Origin: Tubiluchus corallicola | Taxonomy: Eukaryota; Priapulida; Priapulimorpha; Priapulimorphida; Tubiluchidae | Direction of reading: 5' to 3' | NCBI GenBank assembly: GCA_030141605.1 | Contig: JAQGDQ010000001.1 | Location: 434,001-498,000, forward strand | Length of the DNA: 64,000 bases | In this document: in pieces, positions 36,823 through 48,380 of the stretch | How the letters are laid out: every line of letters begins with the position of its first letter | Position numbering within the stretch: the stretch's first letter is position 1 | The notes under the pieces: generated by a model | Databases searched by the model: none | The model's input: only the letters and a program-made list of their open reading frames with translations | What the model was told of the DNA's origin: nothing | Translations under genes and position numbers: made by a program

Positions 36823-38167
36823 AAATACAAGCAGCCGCAGCAATCTTGAAATTCTAAATAAGATGAAGCCACAGGTACTTTAAGCATCAGATGTGGATAC
36901 CACAACAATGAAAATCTATATTTAGTTCGTATATCTATATCGAAAACCTCACATTGACAGTCACCAAAATTGTCACCTTATCTGTTCTAACAGTTAGGAT
37001 ATGGCCTAGTCTCGTAAGGATAGGGTGTCTCGTAACTTTTACGCAAAATGAGCAATTTTTCCACCATTCTGCTGGACTAGATGTCATGGGCCCAGAGGCC
37101 CACTTTGTTATTTGCTTTTAGTCTTGCCAGCATGGACTATTTTAGTCCTTTTGGATCTGGCAGTTTTTAATATTTAACAAGGGCAAATTGAAAAATAATC
37201 TGCTTTTTCTCTGGTTGAAAATAAATCTTTAGGTGAAACAGCTAATATAAATGAATGATTGGCATAATTTCATTTTAAAAATGGCACCCATTTCTGAAAT
37301 GGCAATAACTGGAATAGATGTCATAATCGCTTCTTAATATTTATTTTCTGGGAATTTCTTTTGAATTATATAAAGCTTGAGCAAAAACTTGCCAATCATT
37401 TTGCTTTTATGTTTTCGGCCATTTTCGCTAATTTTCAAGCTAGCTAGCAATAGCTTTGGTTGTCAAACTGATAAGAATTTTAGATGTCAACACCTCTAGA
37501 ACTTTATAAAAACACCTTTTCAGGATTTTCTCCTAGTCTGTTATCCATTTGAGAATCCTGAGTACAAATAGTATTAAGTAGTTATGAAAAAAATAAACAA
37601 AAGAAATCACATAAACCATGTCAACATGCACAGGCAGCATCATGCACCAGACACTGACAAATTTGATTATTTTATTTACGAACAGCAAATGCAACAAAGG
37701 CAAGTATCATAAAATTAATAAACAACAATAAAAATAGATCATGCATTATGAACACAATTAACATGAATGCAAAACTCTTACACTGGGCTGGGCAAACATA
37801 CATTATAAAATGCAAAATGTTAAAGATTTTATTATAACTAGCAAAGGCCCCGCAAAAAATTTTGCATATATAAATCCACTCACAATCAACAATGCGCAAA
37901 CATTCTATCTAGTTTATTTACCTAACGCAAAGCCAGCAGCGGCTTTTGCAGAATTAAAGTTATAGGGTTAGGTGCCGAGTATACTGGAATAATGGTATAA
38001 TGAACGGGCTATCTGTCCATAGCCAGCACCAGCTTAAGCCTGTTCCCGTTCTCCAGAAATAAGGGGTATAAAATAAAAGGCCACTTTTGGAGGTTTCTCG
38101 TCCCCCATTCAGCCGGGAGGACCAGATTAAAAAAAAGTTCAATAATCACCGCAAATGGTGCCGTCTT

Positions 38168-38228
38168 CGGAGCTGTAGCCTCGAATCTTATATAATATAT
38201 ATATACAAGATTCGAGGCTACAGCTCCG
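38168..38228. repeat. 22-bp perfect hairpin around an AT tract
   Basis: Arms 38168-38189 and 38207-38228 are perfect reverse complements (outer end CGGAGCTGTAGCC) separated by 17 AT-rich bases. The same arm sequence appears unpaired at 40755-40770, so it belongs to a repeat family. Confidence 0.9.
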
Positions 38229-38780
38229 ATATATATATACCACCGAAATTAATATATAGACTAGCCAAACCCCGCAAAGGAATTTTGCACATACACTCAC
38301 AGCAACAATCCACACCACACCACACCACCCACACAACACACCTAACACATTATAGGTTTACATATCAAATGTAGATTTAGGTAATTCATATGTGTCTTGG
38401 TAACTCAAATGTAGACTCAAGTAGTTCAAATGTATTAACAATGGTTTTTAACAAATCATAAGCGTTTTTAGTAAGTCAAATGTAGACACATGTCAAATGT
38501 GGATAGGTGGTAAAGCTTAAGGATGTTAAATTTAATCTCCTTTAATCTTAATTTAATGACTGCTGTGAAAATAATAACTTTATAGGTCTACTAATAGTTC
38601 ACTAATCTTCTGTAAACTTTACATACCATTGGAACTGTTAGGGAAAACAATGCATTCTTAAAATAAACAATGTTTCTTGAGAGAAACTATTTCATTATTG
38701 CAGTGCTAATGCATTACTTAAAAAACTAATTAGTGATTCACTGTTCATTAGGAACCGATTTATTCTTTTCTGCCGACATT

Positions 38781-39813
38781 ATGGTTTATCAAATAATTTC
38801 GTTTGAGGATAAACAACTCATTTTTCAAAGTTATAAAAGAGGTGATGATTACTTACATCTTGCACAGCAACTTAGTATAAAAAAATCAACTGCGTGGCTA
38901 TTATTAAGACAGCACTGGAGGGTAGAATTGTCAAACCACGTGGCGGCTTCAGAAGAAAGCTCGTCAATGAAGAAATGGGAGACTATGCAATTAATCTTAT
39001 AGAGACTCATCCAGAATTTATACGCTAGAGCAAGTCATTGCGTCTATGCATCGAGACATGCCTGAGAAACCACGCACATCCCGCTCAAGGTTAGCCAATG
39101 TGCTAAAAGGGCGTCTGATTGTAAAGAAAAAGTTAGAAGACGCTGTAGCAGATAGAAATAGTGAAAGAGTGAAGCAAGAACACTTTCTATATGCACACTG
39201 GTTGATGGAGAGAGGTTTGCAATGTGAAATTATATTCATTGACGAAGCGGGCATAAACCTGTGGATGAAGAGGACGAGAGGAAGGGCAATCCAGGGTCAG
39301 AGAGCCGTGCGAGTTGTGCCTAGTCATCGCGGAAGCAATCTTACCATGACTTTTGCAGTAAGCAATACAAATGGCCTGATATATTATTCCTTAACAGAAG
39401 GTGGAATGAACAGAAAATGTTTTAATAATGCATTTCTTCAAGACGTAACAGATAATCTGCATGACGATGGTCGGGAAAAATTTTTCATTTTTGACAATGC
39501 ACCTGCTCATAGGGGAGCAGCCTTGCTGCCAGATTTGAGCCTACCAATTCAAATTAAGAGGCTTCCTCCTTATTCTCCCTTTTTAAATATTGTCAAGAAT
39601 GTATTCAATCAGTGGAAGGCTGAGATGAAGTGTCTTCTTGCAGATACTAGAGAAAATCTTCTAGTGGAGAATCACGGCCAGAGAATGGCAACATTAGCTC
39701 AGTTAGCAGAACAGTCTGTTAATATCATAACACCCGCAGATGCAGCCAATTATTTTCAGCCTATGCAGCAGTATATACCATGCTGCTTAACCTACGATGA
39801 TATTCTAATGTAA
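38781..39813 (+). pseudogene. DDE transposase, two frameshifts, third catalytic residue changed
   Basis: The frame opens at Met 38781 with a helix-turn-helix region (FEDKQLIFQSYKRGDDYLHL). It shifts near 38915-38925 into a frame reading KPRGGFRRKLVNEEMGDYAI, and shifts again near 39017-39027, where two extra bases create a stop. The long frame 39046-39813 (255 codons) then carries the DDE core. In that frame the first Asp is residue 66 (FIDEAG), the second is Asp150 (FIFDNAPAHR), and the third position, normally Glu in 'SPFLNPIEN', is Lys184 (PPYSPFLNIVKN), with 33 residues between the last two. The family is the IS630/Tc1-like 'DDE_3' group. Two frameshifts and the lost acidic residue mean the copy cannot be active. 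Confidence 0.9.
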
Positions 39814-40246
39814 ATCTTGTTCATATTAAATTTTTATTCATGTTTGTTGTTCATTTATTGTTCATGAGTCAGCGGTACTATATATCTAAAATGCTGGTCT
39901 TGAGCATTGATTACAATTTTAATTTTGCAGATTTGATTAATTATTCAAAAAATGTTTCGTAAAACGTTGACAAAATGTAAAATGTAGAATAGTGTATATA
40001 TTAATAATTGTGTGATTGTTAACTTATTTATGTACAACGTTTTTAAGTGTTCTTATCAAATAAACATTTTCTTTACATTTGAAAAATGTATTAACGTCCA
40101 TACAAATAGTTGCAAATTAATTAAATATAATAAAAATTGATGCTGCCGATAGCACCATGACCACAAAAGATCACTTTAATTTGGTTTTATCTTTTTGTAA
40201 TTTGCACTTAAATTAGTTAATTACCAATTTATTCAAAGTACCGCAT

Positions 40247-40420
40247 CTACATTTGACTTACCTAAGTCACATTTGAGTTACCAAAACACATTCGAAATTC
40301 CTATGACTACATTTGACTTACCTAAGTCACATTTGAGTTACCAAAACACATTCAAAATTCCTATGCCTACATTTGACTTACCTAAGTCACATTTGAACTT
40401 TCCTGTGTCTACATTTGACG
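40247..40420. repeat. 60-bp subterminal repeat array of the Tc1-like element
   Basis: Units starting 'ctacatttgacttaccta' recur at 40247, 40307 and 40367, the last being partial. Adjacent units differ at one or two positions. Such arrays commonly serve as transposase-binding sites in this superfamily. Confidence 0.9.
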
Positions 40421-40791
40421 TGTAAAACCTATAGAATGGCGGGTGACAACAATGCCTGGAACAGCCGCGAAATTTCTCAAACTCAAAGACAATGGATGTC
40501 CAAACGTGCAGCTTAGGGGGGTCGAAAAAGAACTTTGAAATACATCCCTCACGTTTTATCTAGTGGACATCTCTCCCAACATAACCTTCAACATTTTGTA
40601 GACCGCTTCGTCCTCTTTCTGGGAGTGTGCTTATTTTTTCTTAACTTGCCCAAACAGTTTGAACAAATTGATTCGAAAAATGAAACCCCAATGGGAAATC
40701 TGTGGGTCTGGAAATTTTGTTTGATATATAGATCGCCTAAAATGGTGCCATCGTTGGAGCTGTAGCCTCGTCGGTTTTATATATATATATA

Positions 40792-41600
40792 TAAGTACAT
40801 TTTGGAACTTTGCTTAATCTATATACTAACTTCGGTGGTATATATATACCGTATTTTCCCGTGTATAAGAGACCCTTTTTTGCTCAGAATTTTCACTTTA
40901 AAAATAGGGGGTCTCTTATACATGGGAGTAAGTCTTTTCAATAAGATGCATAAATTGTGACACTAATGATTTTAAAGAAATAAGTGCTCTACAACTGTTT
41001 TATTTCGAATAATTATAGTTTCCTTTCAATAAATCTTCTCCATGGCTAAATTCTAATGATAAAATTAATGTACCGGGTAAGTTATTATTTTTTTAAATGT
41101 CTCTTTGGTATTGGAGAGAAATCGATTGTTCTGCAGCCAATCAACGCATCTGCATAAGCTCTCTGCATGCCCGTCGACGTCATTGATACGTCGACAGAGG
41201 TCAACGAGATGAGTCAGCCTAAGCAAGGCGTGTCGCGTTCGACTATGAAGCGATATTCTTATCCTAAACCTGCGACTTGGCCAAACCTGGAGAAGTCACT
41301 GAAACACTGGGTCCAATCTCAGAGGATGAGTGGATTGTCAGTGTCTACAAAGATGATCATGGAGCAAGGGAGGAGGATTGCTAGAGAGATGGTGGAGAGC
41401 AATGAGAACGGAGAAGAGACTTGAGGAATTTAATGATTTCTATGATGAATAAAGTTATTCATTACCAAAAAACTTTTTTCCAGAATTTTTGCCTAAAAAT
41501 TGAAGGGGTCTCTTATACACAAGGGTCTCTTATACATGGGAAAATACGGTATACCACCGAAGTTAGTATATAGATTAAGCAAAGTTCCAAAATGTACTTA
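40792..41600. repeat. Palindromic element split at its centre by Tigger copy 2
   Basis: The sequence at 40792-40848 (taagtacattttggaac ... cttcggtggtata) is the reverse complement of 41550-41600. The Tigger copy sits exactly between them at a TA. Removing the Tigger would leave a near-perfect palindrome of about 110 bp with a TA-rich centre, probably a fold-back MITE. Confidence 0.85.
40849..41549 (+). mobile_element. Tigger/pogo-like element, copy 2, with CENP-B-type HTH
   Basis: The termini are perfect inverted repeats beginning CCGTATTTTCCC, flanked by TA on both sides. GTATAAGAGACCC-type sequence follows at both ends. The 85-codon frame at 41167-41424 carries the N-terminus shared with copy 1 (MPVDVIDTSTEVNEMSQPKQ) and continues into a CENP-B-type DNA-binding region (WPNLEKSLKHWVQSQRMSGL, then STKMIMEQGRRIARE), characteristic of pogo/Tigger transposases. 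The DDE domain is missing. The end near 41420-41450 matches copy 1's C-terminal 'aatttaatgatttctatgatgaataaag' only out of frame. So this is a deletion derivative with a different breakpoint from copy 1. It is antisense to CDK2AP, 226 bp into its intron. Confidence 0.9.
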
Positions 41601-41775
41601 GTGACAAAGGTTAAAAAACACCTTTCGAAAGCACAATGAGAAAAGTCTAATGAAAGCCTTACTTGCGATGTAACAACCAATGTTGTCTTTAAATACTGTA
41701 TTACCTATTCAAATCTTAGATCATACTCATAAAAATATATGATCAAGAGAAGCAATTTTCATGTGCCTATCTTAC

Positions 41776-41886
41776 CTGTTGTGGTGTAGATGAACGCGTG
41801 TCTGGATCAATGCTGCGTGGTGTACCTGGATTACTAGCTTGAAATGAATCTACAGAATCATCACCATTTTTTATGTCCATTGTCAT
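41776..41886 (-). CDS. CDK2AP1: CDK2-associated protein, exon 1 (N-terminus)
   Basis: Starting at ATG 41886, the minus strand encodes MTMDIKNGDDSVDSFQASNP and a Thr/Pro/Ser-rich continuation (GTPRSIDPDTRSSTPQQ). It ends in phase 0 at a consensus donor, CAACAG|GTAAGA, at 41776/41775. That phase matches exon 2 at 35545. The N-terminal region of CDK2AP proteins is poorly conserved and Ser/Thr/Pro rich, so this exon is assigned by its splice signals, phase and composition. A T-rich acceptor (AATTTTTTAG) about 30 bp upstream of the ATG suggests a 5' non-coding exon further right. The second Met at 41880 is an alternative start. Confidence 0.78.
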
Positions 41887-43470
41887 GAAATGTGTTGACA
41901 GTCTTTGTTTCCAAAACTAAAAAATTTGAATAAGTTTACTGATGGCAAAATCAGCATTTATTGGTAATTTGGAATGTAAATATTAATCAAAAATAATAAA
42001 ATGGGCCTTCATATAAAGAGATTAGCGGAAACATTCACTGATGACGTAAGAATAATGACCTACGAGCCTAGAAACGAGTAATAACCTAGAAAAAACTAGG
42101 AGGTGCGAAAGTGTAATAGCGCCAATTAGCACAGTATCACGTAGTACTAGTAATTCATAAACTTTGAATCCACTATATCGAATCGCCGATCACTCGCTGG
42201 AAATCGATAGGGACGGAGTGCTACCACTTGTCTAATAGAAAAATACACTTCACTCTCAAAGTTCGATTTCGCAAGTGACAATTTTCATTTCTGCAGTCTC
42301 ATAAATTCGCCATGATCACAAATTCACAATAGATACATCACAGGTGTGGTGCCCTCTGTTGCCAGATTTAATAACCAGTATTAACAATATGCGACGGTGT
42401 CTTGAAATAAACGACTAAATTAAAATTAATGTAATTCGCTGGTGAGAGACTTGTGGTTTTTTTGCACTGATCGTTGCTCTATCGTATCATAAAAAACGAG
42501 TTTTTGAATGCCACCTTGCTCGCCAATTCTGCGAAGAAGATCAAACTTATCCACGATAACAACATATTTACAACTCAGAGAAAAAAATATAAGCCTGCAC
42601 AATCACAACTGGTAAAATCTGCATAAGTCAAGAAAAGCCAGTACATTAAGTCACACTTTTGAAAAAAAGAACCTCAAAAATTAATCACCAGATTTACAAT
42701 CCACAATTGTCAGAGCCTTATTTTATACCAAATATGTTTCAGCATTAGCCAAGTGTTGTATATTGCTGTAGGCCTAATAGCATTAGTACAAGAAAAAATT
42801 GTAATCGCTTATCGACTATCTCTAGGTTTTGTACGACACCTGCAGTCCTGTGCACACTGAAGGTGAAGGCCGCGGAGCATAATAAAGAAATAGCTATAGC
42901 CCATGCGCTTTTTGTCCAAAATTTAGTAGACTCATTTGAACACTGTGCACATAAAGAGTAGAAAGTGTTTCAATTTATACATGTATTTTAATTGCAGCAA
43001 CTTGCCTGCACTTGTAGAGCGGCTAAGCTAACTGCTTCTATCAACACAGTTGTAGACAATGCCTGGCAGGGTACGTAAAATTAAATTTTGGCGCGGGGCA
43101 CAAATAAGATTAATGTCGTACCTATTTTTTATTTTTGTTCATTAAATTTTAAATGACCCATTATAATATTCTAGCTCTCACAATATTTTTTAAGAAATAT
43201 TCGCTTCTTGATTATAATAGTAAAAACCATGTCATTTGGTTTTGCACTTTCTGGTTAATCGTTATAATTCGGTAAAATGCGTAGCTTTTAAAATGAACGA
43301 AGTAGAATACACCGCAAGTTTACTTTAGGATTTTATTAAAATTTGTCAGCATTTTATTTCAAAAATATCTAGTGCATCACAAAAACTATAAGTGTGCGTC
43401 ACAAATCACACCAAAATTTAACGTCAGTATACTAGTGCAAGCAAGTTTAACCGGTGTTATCACAACACTA
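41887..43470. other. Probable CDK2AP 5' region; no further gene seen
   Basis: AT-rich sequence containing no frame above 60 codons with any resemblance. It should hold the 5' non-coding exon and promoter of CDK2AP, which I cannot place. Confidence 0.4.
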
Positions 43471-43520
43471 TACATACATACATACATACACGCACACGCA
43501 CACGCACGCACGCACGCACG

Positions 43521-43562
<42 letters not shown>
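43471..43562. repeat. Compound microsatellite (CATA)/(CGCA)/(CA)n
   Basis: Three adjacent tracts with gradual unit changes. The Thr-His and Val-Cys frames across them are artefacts. Confidence 0.96.
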
Positions 43563-43567
<5 letters not shown>

Positions 43568-44399
43568 TCATTGAAAGCTTAATTGGTATGCTTTAAAAGA
43601 AACATTTAGCAGAAAGAAGCGTGGTTTACTTCATTAAATTCTTACAACTAGCTGCCAACGCAAACACGACTACCTAATTCAATAATAATTAATAAGTCAA
43701 TCAAGTGATGTATGTTTATCAATGCCGCTGCGTGGAAAGCCTAAATTACTGGTATGCCTAACTAGCGGTACAAGAGATACTTAAAAGAAATAAATAACGA
43801 ATTATTGACAATAAAAATGGTTTAAGCTGTTATACCATGGCTGTTTAGAAGAAATAAATTGGTTTCAACAGCTATGGACTCAAAGAACTCTTGCATCACT
43901 CTTACACTTATACTGCAAAATTATAGGCTAATGCATTTTAACCAATTTTAATCAGAACAAATATAAACTGTAGCGTTTTAGCTAACAAACAGAGTAATTT
44001 GTGTATTTTAAGTGGTTTATATAGGTTATAATTAAGTCAAGAAAGGAAAGCAAACGCAACAAAAATGACTGTTTGCCAATCAAAAATGAGGAAGAGTGCT
44101 AAAAGTTCTAAAATCAAGCGATTCAGTGAAATAATTGAAGGTACGCTGGGTAGGTAAGATAGCATACGATAATATGCATTTTGTTCTAGGTAAAAACCCA
44201 TTATATCAACGCACACATACAATAAATATTTGTATTGTATGTATCTATGTATTGTACATAGGCTACATATGTACAATACCTACCACGTCACACGCACATA
44301 AAATAGTAGCACAATAAAGTTATTTACAGATAAAAAAAACTGGCAAGATAGGTGTACAAGATTTAAATATTTGAAACTGATAGATGTTTTCTGTATATA
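43563..44399. other. No gene seen
   Basis: AT-rich sequence with overlapping antisense frames only (44037-44317). Confidence 0.35.
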
Positions 44400-45640
44400 G
44401 CTGATTTATTCAATATTGATAAATTTAGATAAAAAGATACAATTACTGTTAAAAATTTTATTTATGTAACTGTTACAAATTACATGACCCAGATATGTTT
44501 CACAACTGACTTGCTTGAGTAATATGTCACCTATGCTCACATCACAGGTTGGTAACTTGCTCATGCTATTTGGCTTAACAGAAGGCATTTTAGTTTTTTT
44601 CCGCATCAATACATGCAGATGTCATTGTCTTTTGTTTGTAGATAAATTGGGCATCTGTTGCAGGTAACAAGTTTTCATAACGGCACAATAAAATATGTTC
44701 CAACAGTTTGCTTCAGATACTTGACAGGGCAATAGGGCTGTAGTTGTTCACATCTGTGAGCTCGTCGTTTTTGTCTTTTACGAGTAGCACAAGAATGCTG
44801 TAAGTAAGATGACAGGCAGGTAAGAGTGCGTAATGCAAGGTGAAAATAGCAAGCCGGGTACTCAAACTTTATGACCGGCAAAAATATAGTGTTCAGCTAA
44901 CAGACCATCAGGACCTGCTGAACTGTGGCGGGAAAGAGAACCTCATTTGCTGAGACTATTTGTTCATTTAGAATTTGTTTGCTATTGAGCAAGTGTTCAA
45001 GTTTTGCACGTTCGTGAGAATTGTCAATACTATTTAATAGTAATTTATAGTATTCATGCCACATATCACAAATGCCTTGTTTTCCGACAGCATTGCCTAT
45101 TTTCGTGGATAGTGGAACTTTAGCATTAGAGACTGCCTTTTCACGTCTCCAAAATTTAAGAGTTGCTATTCTCTTACTCGCATGAAAATATTAGACCATG
45201 GAGAGACTATCCATAGTGCTAAGTGCCATCTTGTCTGCTTTGATGACTTCTTGCTGACGACGATCGTAGCGCTTGCTTAAAACTAGCTCTTGATCGGCGC
45301 CTTTGATCTGCGATTGGTCCTTGCCTGGGTTTCCCATTGTGTACCGATAAATGAAGTATGTCCGTTGAAAGACGATATTTTTCGGCAACGAGGTCGTTCC
45401 ATCATACCACTTGCTTTGCATGAGAACGTGTTTGATGATAAGCAATTGCCGTATCAGCTGCAATTTTCAAAGCACTAACAATGTTATTGTAGAACCTATT
45501 TAGAACAAGGGATGTATGATCACCAACTTGACAATAAACATTATTGCAATAAATAGCGTCAAGCGGAACATGAACTACCTCTAATGGCTGAAATGGACGC
45601 TCATGTGGAGTTACTAGGTCTGTCTGCAAAATTCAACGAA
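44400..45640 (-). mobile_element. LINE fragment: endonuclease C-terminus to RT, decayed
   Basis: Minus-strand pieces occur in LINE order. At 45629-45402 the text PLDAIYCNNVYCQVGDHTSL with LNRFYNNIVSALKIAADTAI resembles the end of a LINE endonuclease and its linker. At about 45180-44940 HASKRIATLKFWRREKAVSN and a following segment read like the pre-RT region. At about 44800-44650, across frameshifts, LVKDKNDELTDVNNYSPIAL and SSILSKLLEHILL match the RT fingers block 'NYRPIxLxxxxSKxxE'. At 44609-44406 IGDILLKQVSCETYLGHVI matches the post-catalytic 'KYLG' block. Several frameshifts and a deletion make it inactive. It is a different family from the 9-kb and 28-kb copies. Confidence 0.8.
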
Positions 45641-48380
45641 AAATGCACTGCCCAGGAAGAATATTTTGTCAACAACTCGCTTAACAAGCACCAGAACACC
45701 AAATCGTTTGGCGGAGAGATTTGGTTTCAAGAATGTGTTAATCTTTTGGTTTTAAGAATGCCGTGATGCCAGTAATACAATCAATTTTGCAATAAAATGG
45801 ACTTACTAGATTTTTCGTAAAACCGGGAGATGTGCTGCGGTTTTAAAAAGCTGGGAACTTGTATGGTCTTCTAGGGGCCATAATGTGAAAATTAGAAATT
45901 TGGCTTGTACAGTGATCCTGGTCAAATGATCAAAAGCACACAGGACATTCAGGACGTAGATCAGTTCGAGCCATAACATTAAAATTTAATAACACCAAAA
46001 CTACAGTATGTTACGAAACTTGCAAAGTACATGGCTAGGGTAAAGGCTCTTTTACTTTTCGTTTCACGTATTCCGAAGGCTTCGAATTTCCATGGGTTTA
46101 TCTGCGATAATTAGAGAAATGCTATCGCATGAAATGTTTTTATTAACGAAACGATTGCTGCTACTAACAATACTTAGTTCAGCAGCTGCTGTATAGAGGC
46201 ACACGATACAAACTATAGGCAAAACTGTATGTAAAATGTCAGTGGTAACAGTAAAAGCGAGTGTTTTGTTGTGGGAAGACAGCAAAGCTCCCTGTTCACG
46301 AAATGAGTTCGATTGTGGCTAAAACTCACGCAAGAAATTCGTTTCATTAAATTAGTGTTGTACACTTAAGAAATTACACAATGTAACTGTAGAATTATCT
46401 ATGTCAAAATTCAAAAATTACTTAAGGAAATTGGCACCCTACACAACTACTAGTGGTAAAGCCGGTCCTGGTATCTGCAGTAAGTTTTGAAAACTTTGAA
46501 CCCCAATATCTCAAGTGTTATTTTTCTAAGTCTTGTTGCACCCAAGTCATATACTATAATTACACTGACAAGGAACAGAAATGCACGCAAATCAAAATTT
46601 GTCACTGTGGCGTTTAACCAATCAGCGCTATAATTGCATTACTGTTGGTAACATACTGGTTTTCTTATAGATATGCAGTACTATTTCATCTGCAAATAAT
46701 TACATGAGAAGCTCATTTAACAGTTGTTAAATTATTTGGTAATTAAATGGCAATTATACTTCATATTTTATAATAATCGTAATAAATTTATTTATATCTT
46801 ATAATATGTCTTATAAGTATATCCCAAAAATAAATTATAATTTGCTAACTCTAAAATATTACATGATCATACAAGCATTGAGTGTCCATAAAACATCATA
46901 ATATATGCCCATCACTACAAGCTTTAGCAATAAAAGGTTGGTGTCGCAGTTGCTTAAGCAATTTATTATACTGCCTGGTCAGCATTTAGTAGAGAAACTG
47001 CCTTTTAATAATATAGGAATGTAAAAGCACTGAATGTAAAGCATTTCATCAGGTTTACCACAAACGTGAAACAATGGAGGCCTTATGTGTTGACAACAAT
47101 ATATAATGCCAACTAAATTACATTGCCTATATCAAAATTACAAAAAAATAATAAAGATGCAAAGGTGATACTAAACACGGTTACTTCTGGTACTTTAATC
47201 AGGTCATCTAACTATTGTCAGACACAAAACGACCAATAACAGTGCAAAATGTTGGTAACAAAAAAAAACATTATTCAACTAATCAAAATCGTACTTACTA
47301 TATAGTGTTTTCAATAAATACAAAATTTCTGTAAGGCGTACTGGACAAAATACATACAATTCAAATGAACACGGTTAAGTGCCTGACAGCAAAGGCTTCC
47401 CACTTAAACCACCCTACTAAGGTGGAGCACAAGTTAACTACTATTTAATTTTACAATAATAAAAATTTATTACAAGGCACAAGATGAAAATTATTTATTT
47501 TACATAAATGCTCAAGAAAACCTGTTATTCTCACATCTACATGATTTAGCAAAGTGCAGTGCAAATGATACAAAAAAATTACTTTATCAATTTCAAAACA
47601 TTTGAATAATTTTGGTCTTACTCTAACGAAGTGTATTTGGCAGAATTGCTATAAGTTAAAGATTAAAGGAAAACACTATCTTAATTCTAAACCATACCTC
47701 AAAATGATCTGCAGTCTGAATTATTTTTTCAATCTCAAAACTCTCCAATTATATTAGTTTTCATTGTTGTATGACCTTAATCATACATACCCAGATGGGC
47801 AAGAGATACTATAATTTTCAGAACTTCTTCATGAAATAATGCTCTAGGCAAGCTTAAACTTAAGGTAAAGGTAAACCTAAAATTTGGTATGACTTCACGT
47901 TCCACTGTTAATGTCACAGCAGTGGTGCATATCAATTTTTGCCTTCAAAAACATGGAGGAAATGTCCAATAGCATTCTTCTCTTCAGAAAATCGTAAGCA
48001 GTAGTAAAGCCAGTGCTGGTTACACTTGCTGGCCGTAAATAAATTTCAACTTTAAACTAATATTTAATTACCAGAAAGAGAATTGTAGTCATTGTTAAAG
48101 GTAATAAAGTGCATGATTCAGACCACAAGTTAAAATGAGGTATGTTTGGAAAAATTGCTCAATTTTTATTAAGCTTATTTATTCCCGCTATAAAATCGAA
48201 TTCTGACAAAGGAATGCCCACAATCATTTCCCCTACAATGTCAAGGATCATCATCATGAATCATATTATCATTGCCACTACATACACCCTCGCATTATCA
48301 CAAAACTTATACGACCAATCGTTAGCTACTATGCTCAATACCCTGTTGCCATTTTACATTATTTGAAATTTTAGTTAGCA
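45641..48380. other. No gene seen; 3' flank of the SH3 adaptor gene
   Basis: Mostly AT-rich sequence. The part nearest 48380 is probably the 3' UTR of the minus-strand SH3 gene, with AATAAA words (minus strand) at 48178-48183 and 48165-48170, about 200 bp past its stop. Confidence 0.45.

Larger units (their letters stand above)
38353..40431 (+). mobile_element. Tc1/mariner-IS630-type transposon with TA target duplication
   Basis: The terminal sequences are TAGGTTTACATATCAAATGTAGA at the left and the complement of TAGGTTTTACACGTCAAATG at the right. Each is flanked by TA, as expected of the Tc1/mariner/IS630 superfamily. Subterminal regions at both ends are built from repeats of 'tcaaatgtag' and 'ggtaactcaaatg'; at the right end they form a regular 60-bp array. 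The single transposase gene inside is a pseudogene. The element lies in the CDK2AP intron, antisense to that gene. Confidence 0.88.
35546..41775 (-). other. CDK2AP intron loaded with repeats
   Basis: This is the inferred intron between the two CDK2AP coding exons, with GTAAGA at the donor and TTCTTTAG at the acceptor. It contains a region of antisense frames at 36155-36563 with no secure identity, an AT microsatellite, a hairpin at 38168-38228, a 2.1-kb Tc1/IS630-like element, a palindromic element and Tigger copy 2. A repeat word 'gagctgtagcctcg' occurs on both sides of the Tc1-like element (38170 and 40756). Confidence 0.8.

Noticed and set aside
40247-40420. CRISPR-like regular 60-bp repeats
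   Set aside because: Units are contiguous with no spacers and lie in the subterminal region of a eukaryotic DNA transposon.
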